A stretch of 64,000 bases of DNA from Aquamicrobium sp. LC103 (lineage in GTDB: Bacteria; Pseudomonadota; Alphaproteobacteria; Rhizobiales; Rhizobiaceae). The position numbers and the translations under genes were made by a program. The notes under the pieces were generated by a model. That model ran no database searches. It was not told where the DNA came from and saw only the letters and a program-made list of their open reading frames with translations. Numbering within the stretch: position 1 is the stretch's first letter; every line of letters begins with the position of its first letter. This document shows positions 17,155-25,437 of this stretch, one piece after another. Where the stretch lies: NCBI RefSeq assembly GCF_001014615.2, contig NZ_LBCQ02000019.1, positions 17,059 to 81,058 of the forward strand, in the 5' to 3' direction.

Positions 17155-17942
17155 GCCGATCCCAGGAAGCGGGAGACAGTGGCATTGAATTGTTCGGGAC
17201 TGTCGATGTTCGCTATGTGCGCGGCGTTCTCGACAAGGGCGAATTCGGCGCCGGGAGTAGCGGCGGCCATCGTCCTCATGGCATCCGGCGGAGCACCCGT
17301 GTCGACGTCGCCGCAAACATAGAGCACCGGCAGCGACAGCCTGCCGAGAGAATTTAGATAGTCGAGCCGCTTCAGCGCGGCCGCACAGCCTGCATATCCA
17401 TCCACCGTGGTGCGAACGAACATGGCCTTCACCTCGGCCAGCCTTTCGGGATTGGCGGAACGCCATTCAGGCGTGAACCAGCGGTCGGCGGTACCTTCCC
17501 ACAATGCCTCGATGCCGCCTTTTCGCGCGGCCGTCACCCGGTCGTCCCAGCTCTTCGCAAAAGGCTCGGGGGCATCGGCTCGCGCATCGGCACAAACCAG
17601 CCGCGTAACGCGATCCGGATAAGCCAACGCAAGGCCGAGTCCCGTCATGCCACCCAAAGACAGGCCCATAAAGGCCGCCTTCTCGGCGCCGAAATGGTCG
17701 AGCACGGCCACCGCGTCCGAGACCAGGTCGTCGAAGCTGTAGTCGCCGGCTGGCGTATCGGAACCGCCATGACCGCGCGTGTCGTAGGACAGCACCGTGA
17801 AGCGTGCGTCGAGCATTTCACGCTGAGGACCCCACATCGTCCGGTCGGCACCAAGCGAATTGGACAGCAGAATGACATCCCCGTCCGCACCGCTGCGTTC
17901 AACGTCGAGGCTCCATCCGCCCCGGTCGATTCTTGACGCCAT
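17151..17942 (-). CDS. Alpha/beta hydrolase, 3-oxoadipate enol-lactonase-like
   Basis: A 263-residue alpha/beta hydrolase with nucleophile elbow GLSLGG (Ser ~95), an oxyanion region LLSNSLGAD (~25-33), a DTRGHGGS segment (~54-61), and a late ENAAHI His (~242). The pattern is that of PcaD enol-lactonases and also of N-formylmaleamate deformylase (NicD) of nicotinate degradation; sequence alone does not separate them. First gene of a minus-strand run leading through the deacetylase-fold hydrolase to dctQM, so its product and the transporter are co-expressed. Confidence 0.85.
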   Translation of the reverse strand: MASRIDRGGWSLDVERSGADGDVILLSNSLGADRTMWGPQREMLDARFTVLSYDTRGHGGSDTPAGDYSFDDLVSDAVAVLDHFGAEKAAFMGLSLGGMTGLGLALAYPDRVTRLVCADARADAPEPFAKSWDDRVTAARKGGIEALWEGTADRWFTPEWRSANPERLAEVKAMFVRTTVDGYAGCAAALKRLDYLNSLGRLSLPVLYVCGDVDTGAPPDAMRTMAAATPGAEFALVENAAHIANIDSPEQFNATVSRFLGSA

Positions 17943-18034
17943 ACAATACCCTCCCTCGCCGCGACGAGCGGCTTCTCCACAATCAGGATACCGGCACGGC
18001 GCAGGTGTAGAAATTATTTTCCACGCTATTCACC

Positions 18035-18049
18035 ATCAGGTTTTCTGAT
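18035..18049. promoter_or_regulatory. ATCAG-N5-CTGAT inverted repeat upstream of the hydrolase operon
   Basis: A 15-bp palindrome followed by A-AT, giving CTGATAAT, which matches the right half of the regulon motif. It lies in the 126-bp spacer upstream of the alpha/beta hydrolase gene. It may be a degenerate further site of the same regulator; support is weak. Confidence 0.3.
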
Positions 18050-18068
18050 AATGCCGGCAAATGACCCT

Positions 18069-19061
18069 TTAGAGCCTTGCCGTCTCGCCCGTGTCGGCGG
18101 AGCGCACGATGGCCTCGTAGAGCGCGATGTTGCCGACCAGTTCCTCGTCGCTCCACGGGTAGGTCTGTCGACCCGCTACGGCTTCGGCGAAGGCCTCCAG
18201 ATTGGCAATGACGGCATCCGCCCACGGCAGATCTTGCGTAACCGGCTGTTCGCCCGCCCTCGCCACGGTAAAGGTCGTCACGCCGCCGGGCGTATCGGGA
18301 TGCGTGGCGTTACGCACTTCCACCCAGGCCTTCGATCCGAACACGTGATAGCGCATGTAATGCGGTGTCGCGAGGATAGCATTGAGGCTCGCGGTCATGC
18401 CTGCCTCGAACGCGATCTGCGCAACCACCATGTCACCCGTCGGCCAGCCCAGCACCCGATCGCGTGTCTGCGCCTGCACGCTGGTCGCGGGGCCGAACAT
18501 CCAAAGGAACAGGTCGGTGAGGTGAATGCCCATCCCCGTCATACCGGCTCCCGGCGACAGTGCCTTGTCGGTTCGCCATCCGCCGGCCGGGATACCGATC
18601 AGCTTGTCGTGGCTGAAGGCAGCTTCGGCATGCATGATGGCGCCCAGCTCTCCCGCATCGATCATGGCCTTCAGCTTCTGCATCCCCGGCTCGAAACGCC
18701 TCTCATGGCCAATGCCAAGAACCTTGCCGTTCGCGCGACATGCGGCCAGCGAGCGTCTCGCACTGTCGGCTGTCAGGCCGAGGGGCTTTTCGCAGAAGAC
18801 GTGCTTGCCGGCCGCGACCGCGGCGACCACCTGCTCCTCGTGGAACATATGCGGTGTCGTCAACACCACGGCGTCGACGGTGCCATTGACCAGCGCATCC
18901 TCGAACGAAGAAACCGCCGCGTACCCCATTGACGTTATCTCGTCATGCAATGAGGCTTGTGTCTCCGCGACGCAGACCACTCGGATTCCGGCATGACCCT
19001 TCAGCCGATTGCAGATGTGACGTCCCCACCAGCCGAAGCCTATGACGGCAATATTCAACAT
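18069..19061 (-). CDS. Gfo/Idh/MocA-family oxidoreductase
   Basis: A 330-residue NAD(P)-dependent enzyme. The Rossmann motif is GFGWWG (~8-13), with CEKPLGL (~95-101) as the Gfo/Idh/MocA fingerprint and a C-terminal alpha/beta substrate domain. Family members oxidise or reduce sugars, cyclitols, or biliverdin-like compounds. It is read divergently from the TRAP binding-protein gene; regulon site 4 is between. It precedes the hydrolase/transporter run by 126 bases, with its own site upstream, so it may be the first gene of that transcript. Confidence 0.88.
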   Translation of the reverse strand: MLNIAVIGFGWWGRHICNRLKGHAGIRVVCVAETQASLHDEITSMGYAAVSSFEDALVNGTVDAVVLTTPHMFHEEQVVAAVAAGKHVFCEKPLGLTADSARRSLAACRANGKVLGIGHERRFEPGMQKLKAMIDAGELGAIMHAEAAFSHDKLIGIPAGGWRTDKALSPGAGMTGMGIHLTDLFLWMFGPATSVQAQTRDRVLGWPTGDMVVAQIAFEAGMTASLNAILATPHYMRYHVFGSKAWVEVRNATHPDTPGGVTTFTVARAGEQPVTQDLPWADAVIANLEAFAEAVAGRQTYPWSDEELVGNIALYEAIVRSADTGETARL

Positions 19062-19116
19062 GGCTTATCTCCTCCGCTCGGGGGCCCTATTGACGCGGCC
19101 CCAACATCGTTCAATG

Positions 19117-19132
19117 ATTAGCAGGTGATAAA
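19117..19132. promoter_or_regulatory. Regulon site 4: ATTAGCAGGTGATAAA (14/16 match)
   Basis: On the minus strand this reads TTTATCACCTGCTAAT, matching site 2 at 14 of 16 positions. It is in the 145-bp divergent region between the Gfo/Idh gene and dctP, and may control both. Confidence 0.6.
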
Positions 19133-19206
19133 CAACAGGTCGCCGGCAATCAAGTCGTATCGGCCGTCTCGTTCGCAACTCGACGTACCAGGGAGGAAAG
19201 CGTCAC

Positions 19207-20295
19207 ATGGATCATAGTTGGAACCGCGTCCTTATCGCCGCCGCCGCGCTCGCAGGAGCCGTAGCGGCTTCGGGCATCACCGCAGCGCAGGCAGACACCT
19301 TCACGCTACGCGTGGGAACGGGGCACCCTGCGGGTCCGACGGTCTACGTCAATCTTGTGCAGGACTTCTTCGTGCCGGAGGTCAAGCGCCGGGTTTCGGA
19401 GGGGACCGAGCACGAAATCGAATTCATCGAAGGATATGGGGGTGCCATCGCAGGCGTGGCCGATACCCTGGAGGCCGTCGAAACCGGCCTTCTCGACGTC
19501 GGCGCCTATTGCTTCTGCTTCGAACCGTCGAAGCTCTTCATCCACAATTTCCCCTACTACACTCCCTTCGGCCCCGAAGATTCCGTGGTGGCACTTCAGG
19601 CGACACGCGCTGTCTACGACAAGGTTCCGTGGCTCGCCGAGGTTTTCGAGAAGGATTACAATCAGACCCTTCTGGGTCTCTCGGCATGGGACAACTACCA
19701 CCTCGGAACGACGATGGAATGGAATACCGTCGCCGATTTGAAAGGCGTCAAAATCGCGGGGGCGGGACCGAACCTGCCCTGGCTCGAATATGCAGGCGCG
19801 GTGCCGGTCCAGTCGGCCCTGCCCGACGGCTACATGAGCATGTCTACCGGCGTATACAACGGCTGGATCATGTTCCCGTCGTCCTATCTGGGCTATCGCT
19901 ACTACGAGCCTTCGCCCTATTACACGCTGATCGGCTTCGGTGCTATGGGCGTCAACGGCCTGACCATGAACAACAACTCTCTGGCGCGTCTGCCCGAGGA
20001 TGTCCAGCAGATCATCCGCGAAGTCGGCTTGGAGTACGAAAAGAAGAGCGGCGAGGAACTGAACGCCCGTCAGGCCGCCGGACTGAAGGGGCTTGAGGAA
20101 GCCGGTGCCAAGATCCGCGAACTCCCGGACGAAATCCGTGCGCAGTGGGCGGAGTCCCTCGCCAACTATCCGAGCATCCAGGCCAGGGACGCCGACGGTC
20201 GCGGCATGCCCGGGACCGAGGTGATGCGCGCATTCCTCGACGCAGTTTCCGAGACGGGCCACACCTGGCTGGTCGAATACAAGCTCGAGGATTGA
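19207..20295 (+). CDS. dctP: TRAP transporter substrate-binding protein (DctP family)
   Basis: A 362-residue periplasmic protein with a Sec signal (LIAAAALAGAVAASGITAAQA, residues ~9-29, cleavage after AQA; given here in part as AAGAVAASGITAAQA region). The mature part starts FTLRVGTGHPAGP, typical of the TAXI/DctP families, and carries a mid-protein specificity region around WNTVADLKGVKIAGAG. It is separated from its membrane partners dctQM by about 3 kb and the opposite strand. A strong terminator follows. It probably binds the organic acid degraded by the block. Confidence 0.87.
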   Translation: MDHSWNRVLIAAAALAGAVAASGITAAQADTFTLRVGTGHPAGPTVYVNLVQDFFVPEVKRRVSEGTEHEIEFIEGYGGAIAGVADTLEAVETGLLDVGAYCFCFEPSKLFIHNFPYYTPFGPEDSVVALQATRAVYDKVPWLAEVFEKDYNQTLLGLSAWDNYHLGTTMEWNTVADLKGVKIAGAGPNLPWLEYAGAVPVQSALPDGYMSMSTGVYNGWIMFPSSYLGYRYYEPSPYYTLIGFGAMGVNGLTMNNNSLARLPEDVQQIIREVGLEYEKKSGEELNARQAAGLKGLEEAGAKIRELPDEIRAQWAESLANYPSIQARDADGRGMPGTEVMRAFLDAVSETGHTWLVEYKLED

Positions 20296-20312
20296 TCTCG
20301 GTCAAACATGCA

Positions 20313-20344
20313 AGAGCGGCCGGTTAACCCCCGGCCGCTTTTCT
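20313..20344 (+). terminator. Intrinsic terminator after dctP
   Basis: GCGGCCGG (20316-20323) and CCGGCCGC (20331-20338) form a perfect stem, extended by A-T pairs, with a 7-base loop and followed by TTTTCTT. It is the clearest Rho-independent terminator in the window and separates dctP from the convergent molybdenum-hydroxylase operon. Confidence 0.8.
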
Positions 20345-20364
20345 TATGGGATCGGAAGTTCAAG

Positions 20365-22737
20365 TCAGTCGACCGTGCCCAACGCCCGCAATATCCGTTC
20401 GGGCGACATCGGCATTTTCGAGATCGAGCAACCGAGCGGTGCCAAAGCGTCGTTGACCGCATTCATGATCGCGCCCGGAGCGCCCGCCGTGCCCGCTTCA
20501 CCCGCGCCCTTCGCGCCCAGTTCGGACGTCGATGTCGGCGTCATCACATGGGCGATCTCGATGTCCGGCATCTCGACTGACATCGGCACGAGGTAGTCGG
20601 CCATGCTCGCATTGAGCAGTTGGCCGTCATCGGAATAGACGCATTCCTCGTAAAGCGCGCCGCCAATGCCCTGCACCACGCCGCCACGGATCTGTTCATC
20701 GACGAGTTGCTCGTTGATGATGGTGCCGACATCCTCGACCACCCAGTGCTTCAGCAGCTTGACGATGCCGGTATCCGTATCGACCTCTACATAGGAAGCC
20801 ATCGCCCCGTTGGTGAAAACGAACGGCACGTCGGAAACCTTGTAGTGGCGGGTTGCGATGAACTCCGGCGACAGACCGGCGGGCAATTCGTTGCCGCGGT
20901 AATAGACCATCCTGGCCAGGTCGGCGAGCGTCATGCGCTCGGTTCCGTCAAGGTCGGTGACCGCGCCCCTGAAGATGTCCAGCGCGCCCGGCTTGGCCTG
21001 AAGCACGGCGGCCGCGGCCTCCAACACCTGCGCCTTCAGCGCCTTGCATGCCTGAAGCATGGCTTCGCCGCCGATGCCTGCTCCGCGCGAAGCCCATGTG
21101 CCGCCGCCATAAGGCACGACCGCCGTATCGCCGGTCTTGACATGGACCATGTCGAGATCGACCCCAAATCCGTCCGCTGCGATTTGGGCCAGCATGGCGT
21201 CCGTGCCTTGTCCTTGCTCCGTGATCGAACTTGCGACATGCAACGCACCCGACGCGTCCAGCCGCGCCGAAGCACCGTCCTGCGCCGCGATCGGCGCCCC
21301 ACCCACGCCGTAGAACATCGGGCTGGGATTCGTGACCTCGACCATCGAGACGATGCCAATGCCGCGATACACCCCCCGCCCGCGAAGCCGGTCGCGCTCC
21401 TGCTTGAGCGCTTCGTAGTCCATCAGGTCGAGCAGTTTCGCCAGGCACTTCTGGTGCGACAGATCCGCAAATTTCATCCCTTGCGCTGACACATGCGGAT
21501 AGGCGTCGTCAGGTACGAGATTGATCCGGCGTAGTTCCGCCGGATCGCAGCCCGTCGCTTTCGCCAGTTCGTCCATGACGCCTTCCATGATCGCCATCGC
21601 GATCGGATGGCCGACGGCGCGATATTGGCAGGTAGGCACCTTGTTCTGAAACACCACCCGCAAACGGCCCCTATAAGCGGGAATGCGGTAAGGCGCACCC
21701 GTCAGGTTGATGACCTGATTGCCTTCGATGCCCGAGGAGCGCGGATAGACGCTGTAAGGGCCGATGCCGGTAATGTCGTCAACGTCCAGCGCCTGCAGGA
21801 GCCCCTCCCCGTTGATAGCGGCCTTCACACGCACACGGTGCTCGCGCGCATGAATGTCGCTCTGGAAGCTCTCCAACCGGTCAGCCGCGAACTTCACCGG
21901 CCGTTTCAGGAGCTTTGCCGCACCCGCCACCGCAATCTCGTCCCCATAGGTGTGGACCTTGATTCCGAAGGAGCCGCCGACATCGTCAGAGATGACACGG
22001 ACCCGTCCTTCCGGAATGCCGAGATGCTTGGCCAGCACCACCTGGATCATGTGCGGGGCCTGCCCGGAATAATGCATCGTCATGCGATCTTCGGCCGGAT
22101 CGTATTCGCAAACGCAGCCGCGCGGCTCGAGCGTGACGCCCGTGTGGCGGCCGAAATCGAAACTGCGCTCGACGACGGTGTTGGCGGGATCGGCGAAGGC
22201 GGCATCGACATCTCCCGCTTCCACCTTGCGTTCCCAGCACAAGTTGCTGTCGTAACCGGGATGGATCAGCGGCGAGCGCGGCTCCAGCGCTTCTTCCATG
22301 TCGCAAACCGCGTCGAGTGGGTCGTAGTCAACGTCGACCAGCGTGGCCGCGTCCTCGGCAATGGCGCGGCTGGATGCCAGCACCATCGCAACCGGCTCAC
22401 CCTGCCAGCGCGCTGTGTCGGTCGCCACGCATGGCTGCGGGGGCGAGCGCATGCCTGACAAATGAGTCAGCACGCCGACCCAGGGGCTGACGACATCCAC
22501 GATATCGCGTCCGGTCAGGACAGATGCAACTCCTTCCACCGCAAGCGCCGCGGTGGCGTCGATGGAGACGATGCGCGCATGCGCGAAGGGCGAGCGGACA
22601 AAGACGACGTGCAGCATTCGCGGAAGCGATTTGTCGTCTATGTATTTGCCGCGACCGGCCATCAACCGCGTTATGTTGGGTCGCGGCACCCGGGAACCGA
22701 TGTAGCTGTTGGGCCGGTCGTATTTCGTCAGCGTCAT
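20365..22737 (-). CDS. Molybdenum hydroxylase, large (molybdopterin) subunit
   Basis: A 790-residue xanthine-dehydrogenase-family large subunit. Start at 22737 overlaps the iron-sulfur subunit stop (ATGA); a longer frame extends into that gene. It has the N-terminal GRGKYIDD segment (~29), GSFGIKVH, QYRAVGHP at the Mo-pyranopterin loop (~360) and GAKGAGEAGTAG near the end containing the conserved base Glu. The CO-dehydrogenase loop (AYRCSFR) is absent, so it is not a CO dehydrogenase. Relatives hydroxylate N-heteroaromatics such as nicotinate, quinoline and caffeine with water as oxygen source. Substrate inferred only from family and context. Confidence 0.88.
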   Translation of the reverse strand: MTLTKYDRPNSYIGSRVPRPNITRLMAGRGKYIDDKSLPRMLHVVFVRSPFAHARIVSIDATAALAVEGVASVLTGRDIVDVVSPWVGVLTHLSGMRSPPQPCVATDTARWQGEPVAMVLASSRAIAEDAATLVDVDYDPLDAVCDMEEALEPRSPLIHPGYDSNLCWERKVEAGDVDAAFADPANTVVERSFDFGRHTGVTLEPRGCVCEYDPAEDRMTMHYSGQAPHMIQVVLAKHLGIPEGRVRVISDDVGGSFGIKVHTYGDEIAVAGAAKLLKRPVKFAADRLESFQSDIHAREHRVRVKAAINGEGLLQALDVDDITGIGPYSVYPRSSGIEGNQVINLTGAPYRIPAYRGRLRVVFQNKVPTCQYRAVGHPIAMAIMEGVMDELAKATGCDPAELRRINLVPDDAYPHVSAQGMKFADLSHQKCLAKLLDLMDYEALKQERDRLRGRGVYRGIGIVSMVEVTNPSPMFYGVGGAPIAAQDGASARLDASGALHVASSITEQGQGTDAMLAQIAADGFGVDLDMVHVKTGDTAVVPYGGGTWASRGAGIGGEAMLQACKALKAQVLEAAAAVLQAKPGALDIFRGAVTDLDGTERMTLADLARMVYYRGNELPAGLSPEFIATRHYKVSDVPFVFTNGAMASYVEVDTDTGIVKLLKHWVVEDVGTIINEQLVDEQIRGGVVQGIGGALYEECVYSDDGQLLNASMADYLVPMSVEMPDIEIAHVMTPTSTSELGAKGAGEAGTAGAPGAIMNAVNDALAPLGCSISKMPMSPERILRALGTVD

Positions 22738-23225
22738 GTATCGCTCCCCGAACGGCGAGCCACGGCGACCTCGACGATCGCATCGACGATCGCCTGGTAG
22801 CCGGTGCAGCGGCAGTAGTTTCCTGAAAGGTAGCTGCGCACCTCCTCGCGGGTTGGAACACGGTCGATGCAAGCCAGCAATTCCGATGTCGTGACCAGCA
22901 TGCCCGGTGTGCAGAACCCGCATTGGAGCGCGTTACGGCGATGAAACGCCGCTTGGATGTCGGCAATCTCGCCGCTTTCCGACAGCCCCTCGATAGTTTC
23001 GATCTCCGCGCCGTCCGCCTGGACGGCCAAGGTGAGGCAACCGCGCACGATGTCGCCATTCATGCGCACGGTACACGCGCCGCAGACGCCGTGCTCGCAG
23101 CCGACATGAGTGCCCGTCAATTGCAGATGAAGACGCAGGAAATCGGCAAGATGCTGCCTGGGCTCGACAAGAGCCGACACTGCTTCTCCATTTACCTTCA
23201 GCCGGATCGGCATCGTTTCGGTCAC
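22734..23225 (-). CDS. Molybdenum hydroxylase, [2Fe-2S] small subunit
   Basis: A 163-residue electron-transfer subunit. The plant-type ferredoxin cluster motif GCEHGVCGACTV (~38-49) and the second-domain Cys set CGFCTPGML ... CRCTGY (~97-137) bind two [2Fe-2S] clusters. The GTG start at 23225 overlaps the FAD-subunit stop (GTGA); an ATG four codons later is an alternative. It passes electrons from the Mo subunit to the FAD subunit. Confidence 0.92.
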   Translation of the reverse strand: MTETMPIRLKVNGEAVSALVEPRQHLADFLRLHLQLTGTHVGCEHGVCGACTVRMNGDIVRGCLTLAVQADGAEIETIEGLSESGEIADIQAAFHRRNALQCGFCTPGMLVTTSELLACIDRVPTREEVRSYLSGNYCRCTGYQAIVDAIVEVAVARRSGSDT

Positions 23226-24076
23226 GCGCTTGCTCCTCCGTCCAAGCTAAGGAGGACCCTCCGCATCAGCACTCCTGCAAGATGCCGCTTCATATTCTCG
23301 GATGCGTTGAGGTCACCAAAGACGTACATCTCCCGTGTCGCGACTTCGGCACACTCTGCCGGAGATGCGCCGGACACGAACGCGTCTTCCGCCGCGGTCG
23401 AACGGAGCGCCCGATCGGATATGGCGAAATAAGCCATGCGCGCTCGGCGGCCTGTTGTCATAACCGCAAGACCTGCCATCGCGTAGTCGCCATGCCGCCG
23501 CGCAATCTCCTCGAAACCATGACGCGCGCCCTCCGCCGGAAGGGGTATCTCGATCCCTGTCAGGAGCTCGCCCTCTTCGAGAGCGGTTTCGTAGAGACCC
23601 AGATAGAAATCATCGATGGGAATGCTTCGCTTTCCCGCGGGACCGTTCGCGTGAATGACGGCATCTAGAGCAAGCATGCACGCCGGCATCTCGGAAGCCG
23701 GGTCGCCAAGCGCGATGGATCCTCCGATCGTGCCGCGATTGCGGATCGCCGGATGAGCGACGTGAACATATGCCTCGGCTATCAGCGGCAGCCTTTTCCT
23801 CACAAGACTGCTTCGGGCCACGGAGGCATGCGTCGTCAACGCGCCGATATGGATGGCATTGCCCCTCTGTTCGATGCCTTTCAAGCTTTCGATTCGCGTC
23901 AGGTCGATCAGCGTGCCCGCTTCGCTGACCCGGAAGTTCAACGTCGCCATGAGGCTTTGGCCGCCTGCGAGATACTGGGCTCCCTCGCCGACTTCCAAGA
24001 AGAGCCGAACGGCATCCTCGGCGCTTTCCGCGCGCCGATAGCCAAATGCGCCTGGTTTCAACTTTTCCTCCGTCAC
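23222..24076 (-). CDS. Molybdenum hydroxylase, FAD-binding medium subunit
   Basis: A 284-residue CoxM-type flavoprotein, first gene of the three-subunit operon (M-S-L order). FAD-binding motifs YLAGGQSLM (~35-43) and TIGGSIALGDPASE (~115-128) are intact. It has a GTG start with GGAGG overlap in the first codons. Regulon site 5 lies 33-48 bases upstream. It hands electrons to an external acceptor. The three genes overlap by 4 bases each. Confidence 0.9.
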   Translation of the reverse strand: MTEEKLKPGAFGYRRAESAEDAVRLFLEVGEGAQYLAGGQSLMATLNFRVSEAGTLIDLTRIESLKGIEQRGNAIHIGALTTHASVARSSLVRKRLPLIAEAYVHVAHPAIRNRGTIGGSIALGDPASEMPACMLALDAVIHANGPAGKRSIPIDDFYLGLYETALEEGELLTGIEIPLPAEGARHGFEEIARRHGDYAMAGLAVMTTGRRARMAYFAISDRALRSTAAEDAFVSGASPAECAEVATREMYVFGDLNASENMKRHLAGVLMRRVLLSLDGGASA

Positions 24077-24108
24077 GACCGTCGAAAGCGCCGACGAGCA
24101 AAACGTTA

Positions 24109-24124
24109 TCTATCACTCGATAAT
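24109..24124. promoter_or_regulatory. Regulon site 5: TCTATCACTCGATAAT (12/16 match)
   Basis: Matches site 2 at 12 of 16 positions. A slightly shifted inverted repeat, TTATC (24106-24110) with GATAA (24119-24123), overlaps it. It is placed at the promoter of the molybdenum-hydroxylase operon and is the most distal site of the proposed regulon. Confidence 0.45.
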
Positions 24125-24369
24125 TTACAAGGCAAATGTTTAGACCGGGCGGTGCAAGCGCACTCAAAATACCGAAGCGATCGACGGCAAGATGTTGGAA
24201 AGCACCGCAACGCAGCACGAGTTCGGTCCCCCGATCTCCGACGCGGTCGTCGACTGGGTGTTACGCCTCACCATCCTGAGATAAGGCAAACGGCGCCGCA
24301 GGCAGTTTCCGGTAGTATCGCACCATCGAGGCCGAGATGGCCCTGCTTGACAATGCGAGATTCCCACCT

Positions 24370-24390
24370 ATACGTATAAGTAATACGTAT
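24370..24390. promoter_or_regulatory. Tandem ATACGTAT palindromes at the lacI promoter
   Basis: Two copies of the self-palindrome ATACGTAT, at 24370-24377 and 24383-24390, have CpG centres 13 bp apart. They end 14 bases before the lacI start, so binding would block transcription or translation initiation. Probable autoregulatory operators of the LacI protein encoded at 24405, and the operon behind it. A third copy is at 3477. Confidence 0.55.
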
Positions 24391-24404
24391 CAGGAGACTT
24401 TGCA

Positions 24405-25412
24405 TTGCCACCGCGCCGGCCCACACAAAAGGACATCGCTGGTCTCGCAGGCGTCTCGCAGGCGACGGTTTCAATGGTGCTGAACGACAGCGAGGCACCG
24501 GCGATCCCGGCCGAAACGCGACAGCGGATCGTTGATGCGGCCAAATCGCTCGGATATTCACCGAACCGCTTCGCGCAGGCGCTGAAGACCCGCCGGACGA
24601 TGACGATCGCCTGCATCGTTCCCGATATCACCAACCCGTTCTATCCGTCTCTCATTCGCGGCGTGCAGAAGGCGGCGCAGGCGCAGGGTTACGATGTGAT
24701 CGCCGTCAACACCGACGGTCTGGCCGAACAGGAGCGCCATTTCGTGACATGGGCCGGCGAAGGGCGCGTGGACGGCGTGATCGGCGTCTTCTTCAACACC
24801 CGAGCTCCCGATCTCGCGGCATTGGTCGATTCCGACATTCCCATCGTGCGCATAGAGGCTTCCCGAAAGACGGGCGGCGACCTGGCCATCGACGACCTCT
24901 ACGTCGACAGCCGGGCAGCCGCGCGTGCAGTCACGGAATATCTCATAGGCAAGGGCCACCGCCGGATCGCGATGGTGGCGGGGATCGGCGGGCCTCAGTC
25001 GGAGCGGATCGAAGGTTACCGCGAGGCGGTGGCCGAGATCGGCGAGATGCCGCTCGTCCATGTCGAGCAAAATTTCGACGAGAAAGGCGGACTGCGCGCC
25101 GCGGAAAAGCTGTTGGCCAAGGAACCGCATTTTTCGGCCGTCTTCGCTGCCAACGATCTGATGGCAATCGGCGTCATGCAGACGTTGCGGGAACGCCAAA
25201 TCGACATCCCCGGACGAGTCGCGGTCGTCGGCTTCGACGACATTTCGGCAGCCCGGCTCGTGACGCCGTCGCTGACGACCGTCACGCAATTTCAGGACCG
25301 CATGGGAGAACGGGCCGCGGCGATCCTGGTCGAACGCATGCAGGGCAAGCGATCGGGGCCGGGCACGACCGAAATGATGCCGTTCAAACTGGTCGAACGG
25401 GATTCGGCCTGA
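24405..25412 (+). CDS. LacI-family transcriptional regulator
   Basis: A 335-residue repressor starting with TTG (RBS CAGGAGA at 24391-24397). The HTH is KDIAGLAGVSQATVSMVL (residues ~8-25), with hinge YSPNRFAQALKT; the effector domain is a sugar-binding-protein fold (IACIVPDITNPFYPSLIRG, AANDLMAIG, VVGFDDI). It is first in the sugar ABC operon; the binding-protein gene follows 25 bases after its stop, so the regulator and transporter share a promoter. Confidence 0.92.
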   Translation: MPPRRPTQKDIAGLAGVSQATVSMVLNDSEAPAIPAETRQRIVDAAKSLGYSPNRFAQALKTRRTMTIACIVPDITNPFYPSLIRGVQKAAQAQGYDVIAVNTDGLAEQERHFVTWAGEGRVDGVIGVFFNTRAPDLAALVDSDIPIVRIEASRKTGGDLAIDDLYVDSRAAARAVTEYLIGKGHRRIAMVAGIGGPQSERIEGYREAVAEIGEMPLVHVEQNFDEKGGLRAAEKLLAKEPHFSAVFAANDLMAIGVMQTLRERQIDIPGRVAVVGFDDISAARLVTPSLTTVTQFQDRMGERAAAILVERMQGKRSGPGTTEMMPFKLVERDSA

Positions 25413-25437
25413 AGCAACGAACTTCAAGGAGGAGACA

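Larger units (their letters stand above)
24077..24404. other. 328-bp divergent intergenic region between coxM-type and lacI genes
   Basis: It holds two separate control signals: regulon site 5 near the Mo-hydroxylase start, and a pair of ATACGTAT palindromes next to the lacI start. No ORF with an RBS and no RNA gene was recognised in the middle part (24130-24365). It marks the border between two independent gene blocks. Confidence 0.5.

Noticed and set aside
16261..17466. 401-codon version of the deacetylase-fold protein
   Set aside because: The first 104 codons overlap the alpha/beta hydrolase in another frame and carry no family similarity; ATG 17154 fits the coupled start.
20365..22737. 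CO dehydrogenase (CoxL) call for the molybdenum large subunit
   Set aside because: The form I CoxL active-site loop AYRCSFR is missing; the loop reads QYRAVGHP, so the gene belongs to the wider aromatic-hydroxylase group.
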